Source of the DNA: Desulfovibrio litoralis DSM 11393
GTDB lineage: Bacteria; Desulfobacterota; Desulfovibrionia; Desulfovibrionales; Desulfovibrionaceae
Direction of reading: 5' to 3'
NCBI RefSeq assembly: GCF_900143255.1
Contig: NZ_FRDI01000006.1
Coordinates: 78,234 to 142,233 of the forward strand
DNA: 64,000 nt
The translations under genes were made by a program, and so were the position numbers. The notes beneath the pieces were generated by a model. The model was not told where the DNA came from. It made no database searches and was given only the letters and a program-made list of their open reading frames with translations. Of the stretch, positions 26,403 to 34,908 are shown piece by piece; positions within the stretch are counted from its first letter, which is position 1, and every line of letters starts with the position of its first letter.

Positions 26403-26453
26403 TATTAAGAATAATCTTCTTTGGCGATACCGAGTTTACGCATTTTGTTTTGC
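26403..26453 (-). repeat. 51-bp copy of the 3' end of the sigma-54 activator gene
   Basis: ATTAAGAATAATCTTCTTTG and what follows repeats 26714-26766 with a single mismatch. It therefore duplicates the last ~16 codons and stop of the regulator gene, sandwiched between MITE remnants. Confidence 0.8.
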
Positions 26454-26504
26454 AGAGAGAATTAGTAGTTTTTATACTATAAACTGTAAGATGTTTGATT
26501 ATTT

Positions 26505-26564
26505 TTGCAAATATGAAATAAAATGCTAAACACAATACGGCAAAGCATGGTTTTGTAATGGTCT
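26505..26564 (-). mobile_element. degenerate MITE end
   Basis: ATAAAATGCTAAACACAATA and GGTTTTGTAATGGTCTT resemble the left end of the MITE in reverse. It is heavily diverged. The rest of 26224-26714 shows nothing else. Confidence 0.4.
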
Positions 26565-26714
26565 TTAGTGAGAGGTGTTGCAATGCGATACCTTAAAAGC
26601 ACGCATAAGAGAATACTTTTTTTTAAATAAGCCTGCTCAACGTAAATATTTTAGGCTTTACAAAAACAAAGCAAAGTTAAAAAGCAAAAAATCACAGACA
26701 GTTTTGACTTAAGA

Positions 26715-28367
26715 TTAAGAATAATCTTCTTTGGCGATACCGAGTTTGCGCATTTTGTTTTGCAGGGTGGTGCGTGGAAGCCCAAGCTTTTTGGCGGCTC
26801 CGTCTGTTCCCGAAAGAATACCTTCGCAAGATTTCAAGGTTTTTATTATGTGGTTGCGTTCTATTTGTTCTAAGCTTTGAAAATCATTTGAGTCATTTTT
26901 TTCTTGTCTATATTCAATTTGTTCTGTGTTGTTTTTGGTGTTTTCGGCTTGGGGTGTTGTTGGTTGAGCTTTTTGAGTATTTGAAACATTATCATTTAAA
27001 ATTTCTTGCAGGTTTTCAATAGTAATTTTGCTACGTGTATTTTGAATCAATAGCCTGTTGGTTACGTTTCTGAGTTCTCTTATATTTCCTACCCATTTGT
27101 GTGCTTTTAAAATATCCATTAACTTTGACGACAAACTGATTTGGGGTAACCCGAGCTGATTTGCCTGAATATTGGCAAGGTGTTCAAATAAAAGAGGAAT
27201 ATCCTCAATTCTTTCTCTGAGCGGTGGAAGGTGAATTGTAATTGTTGATAGGCGATAATAAAAGTCTTGACGCAGTTTGTTGTTGCTTATGGCTTGGTTT
27301 ATATTTTGGTTTGTTGCGGAAATAAGACGAAAGTCTGATCTGGTTTGTATATTTTCGCCTACTCTTTCAAAAGCTTTTTCTTCAAGCACTTGTAAAAACT
27401 TGCTTTGCATTTCAATAGGTAATTCGGCAACTTCGTCAAGGAAGAGTGTTCCGTTTTGAGAAAATTCAATACGTCCGATACGGTTCATGTTTGCACCGGT
27501 AAAAGCTCCTTTGACGTGTCCGAAAAGTTCACTTTCTATCAAATTAGGAGCGATAGACGGACAGTTTACTTTAACAAAATTATGTTCTGACCTTGGGCTG
27601 TTATTATGAAGATAACGAGCGAGCAGGGTTTTTCCCGTTCCCGTTTCTCCCGTAATCAAAACCGGAATATTCAAGGCGGCAACAGCCTTGGCGTGGGTCA
27701 TTAGTTCTTGCATGTTCTCACTGCCGAACAACATAAGGTCTTGTTTTGCCAAAGCACCGGGAAGGTGGACAGGCGCGGGGAAGGTTTTAGTTTGGTTTAA
27801 AAGCTCTTTTGTTAAAACGTGGCTTAAAAATACTGTAATAAATGGAACAAGTTCAGCAAAAAAATCAATAAGTTCCATGAAAAAATTTGGCTCTTCGACA
27901 AAGGAACAATGTAAGGTCCCGATAATTTCTTGATTTTCAATTAATGGAAAAGCCACCGTACAATTAAGCCCGGCTTCCGTCATCGGTTGGGCAAGTTCTC
28001 CGTGAAATTGTGCCAATAGGTTTGAGATAACAACGGGTTTGCGTGTGCTGATTACGCGTCCGGCAACAGTGTTAGCGTTTGCCTCTCTGAGTGTTGATAG
28101 TGCGCTGACAACAGTGCCTTCGGCAGATGTAAAGATACACAATACTTCATTTTCTGAATCATAAAGGTTGATACTTAAACGATCAAAGGGATAGATTTTG
28201 GCTATTTCTTTGCTGAGTGCCGAAAAAAAACTGCTGCGAGTGTTTTTTGCTGATAAAGTGATTGCCATTCTTTTAACTGTGGATAAAACGGCATCTTTAA
28301 TACGAGGGTTTTTTTTTAGTATGTTTTTACCGTCTGTAAGATTAGAAATTGTGTCATCAATCATCAT
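26715..28367 (-). CDS. sigma-54-dependent transcriptional activator with GAF domain
   Basis: A 550-residue bacterial enhancer-binding protein. The N-terminal ~180 residues form a GAF sensor domain. The AAA+ domain (about 215-445) has Walker A GETGTGKT, the sigma-54 contact loop GAFTGA and Walker B GTLFLDEV. The C-terminus (about 505-550) is a Fis-type helix-turn-helix. It is divergent from the larA-like gene, in front of which lie a -24/-12 motif and regularly spaced TGCCC half-sites, so it very probably controls that operon. The GAF domain likely senses a pathway metabolite. Confidence 0.93.
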   Translation of the reverse strand: MMIDDTISNLTDGKNILKKNPRIKDAVLSTVKRMAITLSAKNTRSSFFSALSKEIAKIYPFDRLSINLYDSENEVLCIFTSAEGTVVSALSTLREANANTVAGRVISTRKPVVISNLLAQFHGELAQPMTEAGLNCTVAFPLIENQEIIGTLHCSFVEEPNFFMELIDFFAELVPFITVFLSHVLTKELLNQTKTFPAPVHLPGALAKQDLMLFGSENMQELMTHAKAVAALNIPVLITGETGTGKTLLARYLHNNSPRSEHNFVKVNCPSIAPNLIESELFGHVKGAFTGANMNRIGRIEFSQNGTLFLDEVAELPIEMQSKFLQVLEEKAFERVGENIQTRSDFRLISATNQNINQAISNNKLRQDFYYRLSTITIHLPPLRERIEDIPLLFEHLANIQANQLGLPQISLSSKLMDILKAHKWVGNIRELRNVTNRLLIQNTRSKITIENLQEILNDNVSNTQKAQPTTPQAENTKNNTEQIEYRQEKNDSNDFQSLEQIERNHIIKTLKSCEGILSGTDGAAKKLGLPRTTLQNKMRKLGIAKEDYS

Positions 28368-28489
28368 ATAGTCTTATTATTGAGTTTATTGTTTGGTTAA
28401 CTTATTGATTTAATATGCGTTGTATTTTTTTATTTTTTATTGCAACACCTGAGAGAATCATAACAGGAATAAAAAATATGGCAAGCCTC

Positions 28490-28545
28490 TGCCCATATTT
28501 TATAAAAATTGCCCATATTTTTTTAATAATGCCCTTTTGAGGGCA
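28490..28545. promoter_or_regulatory. candidate activator binding sites, three TGCCC half-sites 20 bp apart
   Basis: TGCCCATATTT begins at 28490 and again at 28510, and the full palindrome TGCCCTTTTGAGGGCA occupies 28530-28545. The exact 20-bp period puts all half-sites on one face of the helix, and the position (about 90-145 bp upstream of the predicted transcription start) is typical for enhancer sites of sigma-54 activators. The activator is encoded next door. Confidence 0.65.
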
Positions 28546-28608
28546 ATAAAACGTGATATAGAAAAAGTCTAAAAATGGAAAGTGTGGATTACTCAGCGTT
28601 GTCAGTTT

Positions 28609-28624
28609 TGGCATGTTTATTGAT
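28609..28624 (+). promoter_or_regulatory. candidate sigma-54 (-24/-12) promoter of the larA-like operon
   Basis: TGGCATGTTTATTGAT aligns with the TGGCACGrnnnTTGCw consensus over its full length. It deviates at -12 (GA instead of GC). It lies about 67 bp before the GTG start of the larA-like gene and downstream of the TGCCC sites. Confidence 0.6.
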
Positions 28625-28690
28625 AAAGGAAATTTATCACAAGAAGAGACGTGTTATATCGTTAAAGGTATAGATACAGGGAGCATTATA

Positions 28691-29953
28691 GTGGATATTA
28701 AGCTTAAATATGGTTCTGATAGTCTTGTTTTAAACATTCCCGATTCAATATCAGTGGATATTTTTGAGCCCAATGAGGCAAGCCCTTTGGCTGATCCTTT
28801 GGCGGCTTTTCTAAATGCCCTTGACGCTATGGACGGTTCTGCATTTACTTCCGGTTCTACGCCGAAAAGTGTTGCTATTGCTGTTCCTGATGAAACAAGA
28901 CCTTTGCCTATTAAGTTGTTCCTACCTGTTTTGATTGAAAGAATTTTAAAAACTTTCCCTTCTCTGAAAGTAGAAGATATTAGTATCGTTGTTGGTGGCG
29001 GTTTACATCCGCCTGCTGATTCTGCACAATTACAAAGGATATTGCCGTCTTCTTTGCTTGATGGTTCTTGTCCTTGTAAGATAGTTTGTCATGATGCGAA
29101 AAATTCGCCTATGACTTATTTTGGCGAAACCAGTCGTGGAACGCCTGTTGAAGTTAATGCCGCTATCGGAACGGCTGATTTGAAGATAGTAATGGGCATG
29201 ATTGATGTGCATCAATTTGTCGGGTTTACCGGTGGGTCTAAGGGTGTTGCTATTGGGTGTGCTTCTGCTCGTATGATTACGGCTAATCATAAGATGCTCG
29301 CTAAAGAGGGTGCTTCGGCAGCTAATATTGAAAGTAATCCAGTGCGTCAAGATTTGAATGAAGCCGGTGAGCTTATTGGGGTAAATTTAGCAATTAACGT
29401 GGTTTTAGATGCCTCAAAAAAACCGGTTATTGTTTTGGCGGGAAAACCCGTTGACGTAATGAAAGCGGGGGCTGTTGAAACAGCTAGAATTTATGGGCTT
29501 AAAATGAAAGAGCCTTACGATATTGTTATTGCTTCTTGTGGCGGTAACCCTAAAGATATTTGTTTGTATCAGGCTCAAAAGGGTTTGACTCCGGCGGCGC
29601 AAGCCTGTAAAGAGGGCGGAAAAATTTTAATCTTGGCAGAATGTAGTCAAGGTATCGGTGATGATGTTTATCATGATTATGTTAAACAATTCCCTTGTCC
29701 ACACGCTTTAATGAAAGCGTTTCAAAGTTCAGAGTTTCGTATGGGTGCTCATAAAGCCTTTTTATTCGCAAGAGTTACAACCAAAAAAGAGGTTGTTTTC
29801 CACACCGCTCTTGATGAAAAGGCCTTGTCCGAGTGTTTATTGAAAAAAGGTGAGGCACAAGCAACTTTAAACCAATGGATTAAAGAGCTTAAATCGCCAC
29901 GTATTGCTGTTTTAAAAAATGCTAATTCTTCGTTTTTTAGTTCCAATGAATAA
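28691..29953 (+). CDS. LarA-like nickel-dependent hydroxyacid racemase/epimerase family protein
   Basis: A 420-residue protein of the LarA/DUF2088 superfamily. The PDETRP and GGGLHPP motifs near the N-terminus and the GFTGGSKGVAIG loop support this. Family members use a nickel-pincer nucleotide to invert 2-hydroxyacids such as lactate or malate. An ATG at 28613 is in frame but lies inside the predicted promoter; GTG 28691, behind CAGGGAG, begins the conserved IKLKYG strand and is preferred. The cofactor genes larBCE are not in the window. Placed before suyAB-like genes, it may act on sulfolactate, which is inference. Confidence 0.82.
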   Translation: MDIKLKYGSDSLVLNIPDSISVDIFEPNEASPLADPLAAFLNALDAMDGSAFTSGSTPKSVAIAVPDETRPLPIKLFLPVLIERILKTFPSLKVEDISIVVGGGLHPPADSAQLQRILPSSLLDGSCPCKIVCHDAKNSPMTYFGETSRGTPVEVNAAIGTADLKIVMGMIDVHQFVGFTGGSKGVAIGCASARMITANHKMLAKEGASAANIESNPVRQDLNEAGELIGVNLAINVVLDASKKPVIVLAGKPVDVMKAGAVETARIYGLKMKEPYDIVIASCGGNPKDICLYQAQKGLTPAAQACKEGGKILILAECSQGIGDDVYHDYVKQFPCPHALMKAFQSSEFRMGAHKAFLFARVTTKKEVVFHTALDEKALSECLLKKGEAQATLNQWIKELKSPRIAVLKNANSSFFSSNE

Positions 29954-30073
29954 CTGTTTTTTATAAGTTCGCTTTTTTAAAGTGGATTGATAAGAAATAT
30001 TTATATAGTTTATGTATGTTTTAGGCACTTTGTTTTTATATAACATTACTTAACAATAATAAGGAGATCAGGC

Positions 30074-30361
30074 ATGAGTATACCTCATTTTCTGGTGCAT
30101 GAAGATGGCGACGTTGTAGGCGTTGTTACCGTTGAAGGCGTTAAAGCCGGTCAAGATTTGAACGGCTGGGTTATGGCAGAAGATAAAACCATTACCATTA
30201 AAGTTAACAATGACATTCCAATTGGTCATAAGATCGCTCTTAAAGACCTTAATGTTGGTGATACCGTTATGAAATACGGTACAGACATTGGTAAAGTAGT
30301 TGCTCCTATTAAAAAGGGCGATCACTTGCATGTTCATAACGTTAAGACTAAAAGGTGGTAG
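30074..30361 (+). CDS. suyA: (2R)-sulfolactate sulfo-lyase alpha-like subunit (UxaA N-terminal/SAF domain)
   Basis: A 95-residue SAF-domain protein of the UxaA family small-subunit type, with the conserved [14 protein letters not shown] motif and the C-terminal VHNVKTKRW. In this family the small and large subunits form altronate or galactarate dehydratases, or the sulfo-lyase SuyAB, which cleaves sulfolactate to pyruvate and sulfite. The SuyA assignment follows from resemblance of its large partner to SuyB and from the sulfonate-type neighbourhood. AAGGAG lies upstream. The stop overlaps the ribosome site of the next gene, so translation is coupled. Confidence 0.72.
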   Translation: MSIPHFLVHEDGDVVGVVTVEGVKAGQDLNGWVMAEDKTITIKVNNDIPIGHKIALKDLNVGDTVMKYGTDIGKVVAPIKKGDHLHVHNVKTKRW

Positions 30362-30366
30362 TAAAT

Positions 30367-31530
30367 ATGAAAACTAGTAAATTCCTCGGATACCGCCGCG
30401 AAAATAAACGTGTTGGCGTACGTAACCATGTTGTTATCTTACCTTTAGATGACCTTTCTAACTCTGCTGCTTTAGCTGTTGAAAACAACATTAAAGGCAC
30501 TTTGGCTCTTCCTCACCACTATGGCCGTTTACAATTCGGTGCTGACCTTGAACTTCACTTCCGTACCCTTATCGGTACCGGTTCTAACCCTAACGTAGCA
30601 GCAGTAGTTGTTATCGGTATTGAACCTGAGTGGACAAAAGTTATCACCGACGGTATTGCAAAAACTGGTAAGCCTGTTTTTGGTTTCTCTATCGAACAAC
30701 ACGGTGATCATGAAACTATTTGTTCCGCTTCTCGTAAAGCAAAAGAATTAGTACAGTGGGCAACCTCTCTTCAACGTACAGAATGTGATATTAAAGATCT
30801 TTGGGTTTCTACAAAGTGTGGAGAATCAGACACTACTTCCGGTATCGCTTCTAACCCAACCGTTGGTAATGCTTTTGATAAACTTTATGCAAAAGGTAAC
30901 ACCCTTTTATTCGGTGAAACTTCTGAAATCACAGGTGGCGAACACTTAGTTGCCGCTCGTTGTCGCGATGAAAAAGTTAAAACTTATTTCATGAAATTAT
31001 GGAATGATTATAACGATTTCATTATGGCTAATAAAACCAACGACCTTTCTGATTCTCAGCCAACTAAAGGTAACATTCTCGGTGGTTTAACAACTATTGA
31101 AGAAAAAGCCCTTGGTAACATTCAAAAGATTGGTAAAAAATGTATCGTTGACGGTTGTTTAGAGCCTGCTGAAACTCCGACCGGTCCTGGTCTTTGGTTC
31201 ATGGATTCTTCTTCTGCTGCTGCTGAAATGGTAACCTTGGCTGCTGCCGGTGGTTATGTTGTTCACTTCTTCCCAACCGGACAAGGTAACATTATTGGTA
31301 ACCCAATTCTTCCTGTTATCAAGCTTTGTGCTAACCCACGTACTGTTCGTACTATGTCTGAACATATCGACGTTGACGTTAGTGGTATGCTCCGTCGTGA
31401 AATGAACCTTGATCAAGCTGGAGATAAGCTCCTCGAGATGATGGTTGCTACTGCCAACGGTCGTTTAACTTCTGCTGAAGCATTAGGACACCGTGAGTTT
31501 GTAATGACTAAACTTTATCGTAGTGCTTAA
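30367..31530 (+). CDS. suyB: (2R)-sulfolactate sulfo-lyase beta-like subunit (UxaA C-terminal family)
   Basis: A 387-residue large subunit, start ATG 30367 behind AGGTGG; the GTG at 30355 is inside the preceding gene. The UxaA-family [14 protein letters not shown] opening is present. The segments [49 protein letters not shown] and the terminal [16 protein letters not shown] agree with what I recall of SuyB sequences rather than of hexarate dehydratases. The predicted reaction is sulfolactate to pyruvate plus sulfite; sulfite would then feed dissimilatory sulfite reductase. Codon use is biased toward highly expressed genes. Confidence 0.75.
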   Translation: MKTSKFLGYRRENKRVGVRNHVVILPLDDLSNSAALAVENNIKGTLALPHHYGRLQFGADLELHFRTLIGTGSNPNVAAVVVIGIEPEWTKVITDGIAKTGKPVFGFSIEQHGDHETICSASRKAKELVQWATSLQRTECDIKDLWVSTKCGESDTTSGIASNPTVGNAFDKLYAKGNTLLFGETSEITGGEHLVAARCRDEKVKTYFMKLWNDYNDFIMANKTNDLSDSQPTKGNILGGLTTIEEKALGNIQKIGKKCIVDGCLEPAETPTGPGLWFMDSSSAAAEMVTLAAAGGYVVHFFPTGQGNIIGNPILPVIKLCANPRTVRTMSEHIDVDVSGMLRREMNLDQAGDKLLEMMVATANGRLTSAEALGHREFVMTKLYRSA

Positions 31531-31547
31531 TCTACACTCTTTCTTGT

Positions 31548-31595
31548 TTTAATAAAAAATGGTCTGAGTGTATTTAATACATTTAGACCATTTTT
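31548..31595 (+). terminator. rho-independent terminator after suyB
   Basis: The arms AAAATGGTCT and AGACCATTTT are followed by a run of T. Confidence 0.85.
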
Positions 31596-31734
31596 TTCTG
31601 TGCTTTTCTTAGTGCTTTAAGTATTTATCTGTATACTTGTTGGAATTAAAGCAAAAAAATATTTATTTGAAATTTGTGCGAATTTGAGCTTGTGATTTTT
31701 GTAACATTTAGCTAATATTTTGATATAAATAGTT

Positions 31735-31762
31735 TTGACAACTTTGTTAATAGCTATAATTT
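31735..31762 (+). promoter_or_regulatory. candidate sigma-70 promoter of the TTT transporter
   Basis: TTGACA at 31735-31740 is followed by a TATAAT at 31755-31760 (14-bp spacer) or TAATTT at 31757-31762 (16 bp). It lies about 20-45 bp upstream of the start codon. Spacing is not ideal. Confidence 0.35.
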
Positions 31763-31781
31763 ATTATCTTTCGGAGGCATT

Positions 31782-32744
31782 ATGTCCGCATTTATTCGTG
31801 CTTTTACCTTGATTTTTATGTTGAGTTTTATTTTTGTTGCTGTTCCTGTAAGAGCAGAGTATCCTGATAAACCTATGAATATGATTATGGCATTTACTGC
31901 CGGTGGTTCCAGTGATGTGCAAGCCAGATTAATGCAGAAATATTGGGACAAGGCAAAATTGCCACAGTGGGTTTTTATCTATAAAACCGGTGCGGGCGGT
32001 GCTATTGGTTTTGGTGAAATTGCTAAAGCCAAAAAAGACGGCTATACCCTTGGTGGTATAAACGTTCCGCATATTGTGTTACAACCGCTTGGGCAAAAAG
32101 CACAATTTTCTATAGATTCTTTTGATTATATTTGTCAGGTTGTTAACGACCCTCAGTGTATTGCTGTTCATAAAGACAGCCCATTTAAAAACGTTAAAGA
32201 AGTTTTCGAATTTGCCAAGGCTAACCCCGGTAAATTAAAATTAGGTTTGGTTGGAAGACTCTCCGGACACCATCTTATGCTTTTAGATGTTCAAAGCAAA
32301 TATGACTTCCCTGTTACTGATGTTGTTTATAAAGGTGCCGCCGACCAAAACGCCGCGTTATTAGGAAAAGAAATTGATGTTATTTTTGGAAATCTAAATG
32401 ATGTTATGCGTAGTTTAGAACATATGCGCGTGCTTGGTCTTGCCGCTGAAAAGCGTGATAAAGATTTTTTACCTGATGTTCCGATTTTAAAAGAAGAAGG
32501 CTATGATGTTGTTTCTGATATTCGTCGTGCCTTTGTTGTTCCTAAAGGTGTTGATCCGGAACAACTTAAATTTTTAAGAGCAGCTTTTGAAAAAATTGCT
32601 AAAGATCCGGAATATATTGCAGAAATGAAGAAAATAGGACAACCTCAAGAATATATGGACGGCGAATCTTTTGCAAAATATGTAAAAGAGCAAAATGAAA
32701 AAGCAAAAATTACTCTGGAAAAAGCCGGTTTATTAAAGAATTAA
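31782..32744 (+). CDS. TctC-type substrate-binding protein of a tripartite tricarboxylate transporter
   Basis: A 320-residue periplasmic protein with a signal peptide (about 1-26, VRAEYPDKPM junction) and the Bug/TctC fold: FTAGGSSDVQAR near the N-terminus, YKTGAGGAIGF, and VVYKGAADQNAALLG. TTT systems import organic acids by ion symport. In sulfolactate degraders the known sulfolactate importer SlcHFG is of this class, and the gene lies right after the suyAB-like pair, so sulfolactate or a related anion is a sensible candidate substrate. CGGAGG precedes the ATG. Confidence 0.85.
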   Translation: MSAFIRAFTLIFMLSFIFVAVPVRAEYPDKPMNMIMAFTAGGSSDVQARLMQKYWDKAKLPQWVFIYKTGAGGAIGFGEIAKAKKDGYTLGGINVPHIVLQPLGQKAQFSIDSFDYICQVVNDPQCIAVHKDSPFKNVKEVFEFAKANPGKLKLGLVGRLSGHHLMLLDVQSKYDFPVTDVVYKGAADQNAALLGKEIDVIFGNLNDVMRSLEHMRVLGLAAEKRDKDFLPDVPILKEEGYDVVSDIRRAFVVPKGVDPEQLKFLRAAFEKIAKDPEYIAEMKKIGQPQEYMDGESFAKYVKEQNEKAKITLEKAGLLKN

Positions 32745-32751
32745 GTTATGC

Positions 32752-32797
32752 CTAACTATTGGGCGTAAGTTTTGTTATGCCCAATAGTTAGATTCGT
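32752..32797 (+). promoter_or_regulatory. intercistronic hairpin between TctC and TctAB genes
   Basis: A perfect 13-bp stem (CTAACTATTGGGC and GCCCAATAGTTAG) with a 14-base loop is followed by a T-run. It can act as a partial terminator or an mRNA-stabilising structure that keeps the binding protein in excess over the permease. Confidence 0.75.
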
Positions 32798-32813
32798 TTT
32801 TTTTGAGGAACTT

Positions 32814-34835
32814 ATGAATGAATTTATTTTGCCTGCCTTGGGACACTTGTGTGAACCTTTAAATATTTTTTTGATCATTGTAGGTCTTATAGGCGGTATT
32901 ATTGTTGGTGCTTTACCAGGTTTAACGGCTACTATGGGTGTTGCACTCATGGTGCCTATGACTTTTTCGATGAACTCAACAAGTGGTTTGATCATGCTTG
33001 GTGCTATTTATATTGGTGCTATTTATGGTGGATCAAACTCAGCGTGTTTAATTTGTACCCCGGGAACACCATCTTCTGTTGCAACAACTTGGGACGGTTG
33101 GCCTCTTTCTAAAAGTGGAAAAGCTGATACGGCTTTATATGCTTCTTTACAATCGTCTGCCTTTGGTGGTTTGATTGGGGCATTATTCTTACTTTTTGCC
33201 GCTAAACCTTTGGCTATGTTTTCTTTAAACTTTCAAGGGCCTGAAAGCTTTTGGCTTTGTATTTTCGGTCTTTCTACAATTGCGGTAATGAGTAGTGGAA
33301 ATATGCTTAAAGGCTTACTTTCCGGTGCTTTGGGCTTATTGCTTTCAACAATAGGTATTGACCCGCTTGAGGGTGTAGACCGTTTTACTTTTGGTTATTA
33401 TCCGCTTGTTCAGGGAATTGCGGTTATCCCTGCCATGATTGGACTTTTTTCTTTTTCTCAGGTTTTGGTTTTAGTTGCTAGCAAGAGAGAGTATGTTGCT
33501 GAATTTAAACCCAAACCAGGTGTCTTTAGCAGTGTTTCCAAATATCTTTTTACGAAATGTAAGCGAGTGCTTTTGGTTTCTTCGGGAATTGGATCTATAG
33601 TCGGAATGCTCCCCGGTGCCGGTGGTGAAATTGCCTCTATTATCGCTTATAATGAGGCAAAACGTTGGGATAAAGAACCTGAACGTTATGGAAAGGGCGT
33701 AATTGAAGGTGTTGCGGCGAGTGAGAGTGCTAATAATGCGGTTATCGGTGGTTCGCTTATTCCCATGCTGACCTTGGGTATTCCGGGAAGTGCGGTCGCA
33801 GCGGTAATATTAGGGGCTTTACTCGCTAAGGGAATTCAGCCTGGCTTTAAAGTTTTTACTGATACCGGTGATTTGGCTTATACTTTTATGCTTTCTCAAG
33901 TCTTTGGGAATATTTTGTTAATTCCCGTAGGTTATTTTATTGCCAAAATAATGGCACGTCTTCTAAATATCAAACTTAACTTTGTGGCTGTTACTATTGT
34001 TGTTTTGTCCGTGATTGGTTCTTATGCGATTAACAACAGTATTTTAGATATTTGGGTTGTAATTCTTTTTGGTATAATTGGATTTTTTGGCGGGCGTATC
34101 GGTTTTGATACGGGGGCTATGGCGTTAGGGATTATTCTTGGCCCAATGATTGAAGAAAATTTGGGTAAGTGTTTCGACTTATCTCGTTCAACGGGTAGTC
34201 TTGCCTCTGTATTTTTTGGAAGCACTACTGCTGTTGTTTTGATTATTCTCACTATTGTTTCTTGTTTAACCCCTCTTTTATTGGCGGCACGCAAAAAAGC
34301 CAGAACAGCCTGTGAAAATAAAGCTATTAAAGATAGTATTGAAAATAAAGAAATAACCATTGTTGAATCTGAGATTACTCCTGAAACTAGTGGGCGTTCA
34401 GATTTAATCGCAGGTTTGTCTTTCCTCGGAGTTGCCCTTGCGTTTTACTTTGAAGGACGTGGAATTGAAGGCGTTGGAGCAATATTTCCGCTAGGTTTGC
34501 AAATATTTTTAGGAATAGGTGGCGTTTTATTGATACTACTTGGAGTAAAAAAATCTTTTAGTACGGTGAAAGACGGGTTTGTTGCAACCTTGCCCAGAGT
34601 TTTGGTAATTTTGGGTGCATCAATTGTTTACGCCTTTTTAGTTGAAACACTTGGATTTTTTACAGCCTCATTTGTGTTTATGGTCTTTGCTTCTTGGTAC
34701 TTGGGCGATCAAAGCAAAAGTTTCATATATCGTTTAGTTGTTAGTCTAATTGCGGCAAGCTTGGTTTGTGCTTTAATTTGGCTGAGCTTTGTTTACCTGC
34801 TTGGAGTTCCGACTCCCGAAGGTTTGTTCTTCTAG
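32814..34835 (+). CDS. TctA-TctB fused permease of the TTT transporter
   Basis: A 673-residue membrane protein. Residues 1 to about 500 are the large TctA permease with about a dozen membrane segments and the motifs ALPGLTATMGVALM and GSNSACLICTPGTPSSV. A charged linker (about 500-530) leads to a C-terminal TctB-like domain with four membrane segments. TctA and TctB are usually separate genes; here they are one polypeptide. The start ATG 32814 follows TTGAGGAA; an in-frame codon 42 bp upstream lies within the intercistronic hairpin. It follows the TctC gene and belongs to the same operon. Confidence 0.85.
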   Translation: MNEFILPALGHLCEPLNIFLIIVGLIGGIIVGALPGLTATMGVALMVPMTFSMNSTSGLIMLGAIYIGAIYGGSNSACLICTPGTPSSVATTWDGWPLSKSGKADTALYASLQSSAFGGLIGALFLLFAAKPLAMFSLNFQGPESFWLCIFGLSTIAVMSSGNMLKGLLSGALGLLLSTIGIDPLEGVDRFTFGYYPLVQGIAVIPAMIGLFSFSQVLVLVASKREYVAEFKPKPGVFSSVSKYLFTKCKRVLLVSSGIGSIVGMLPGAGGEIASIIAYNEAKRWDKEPERYGKGVIEGVAASESANNAVIGGSLIPMLTLGIPGSAVAAVILGALLAKGIQPGFKVFTDTGDLAYTFMLSQVFGNILLIPVGYFIAKIMARLLNIKLNFVAVTIVVLSVIGSYAINNSILDIWVVILFGIIGFFGGRIGFDTGAMALGIILGPMIEENLGKCFDLSRSTGSLASVFFGSTTAVVLIILTIVSCLTPLLLAARKKARTACENKAIKDSIENKEITIVESEITPETSGRSDLIAGLSFLGVALAFYFEGRGIEGVGAIFPLGLQIFLGIGGVLLILLGVKKSFSTVKDGFVATLPRVLVILGASIVYAFLVETLGFFTASFVFMVFASWYLGDQSKSFIYRLVVSLIAASLVCALIWLSFVYLLGVPTPEGLFF

Positions 34836-34908
34836 TTAGGCGATTGGTGTTTTTTAAATTTTTAATAATAAATATTGCTTTTGCAATAAATTATATGAGG
34901 AGATAAAT

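Noticed and set aside
26293-26583. Two opposing frames of 78-85 codons
   Set aside because: They are composed of MITE remnants and the copied regulator end; no family resemblance.
28691-29953. Genuine lactate racemase LarA
   Set aside because: The superfamily has several substrates, and no lactate permease or larBCE genes are near; the specific name was not assigned.
30074-31530. Altronate or galactarate dehydratase in two subunits
   Set aside because: Possible by family, but there are no uronate or hexarate pathway genes nearby, and the large-subunit motifs and transporters fit sulfolactate better. It stays the main alternative.
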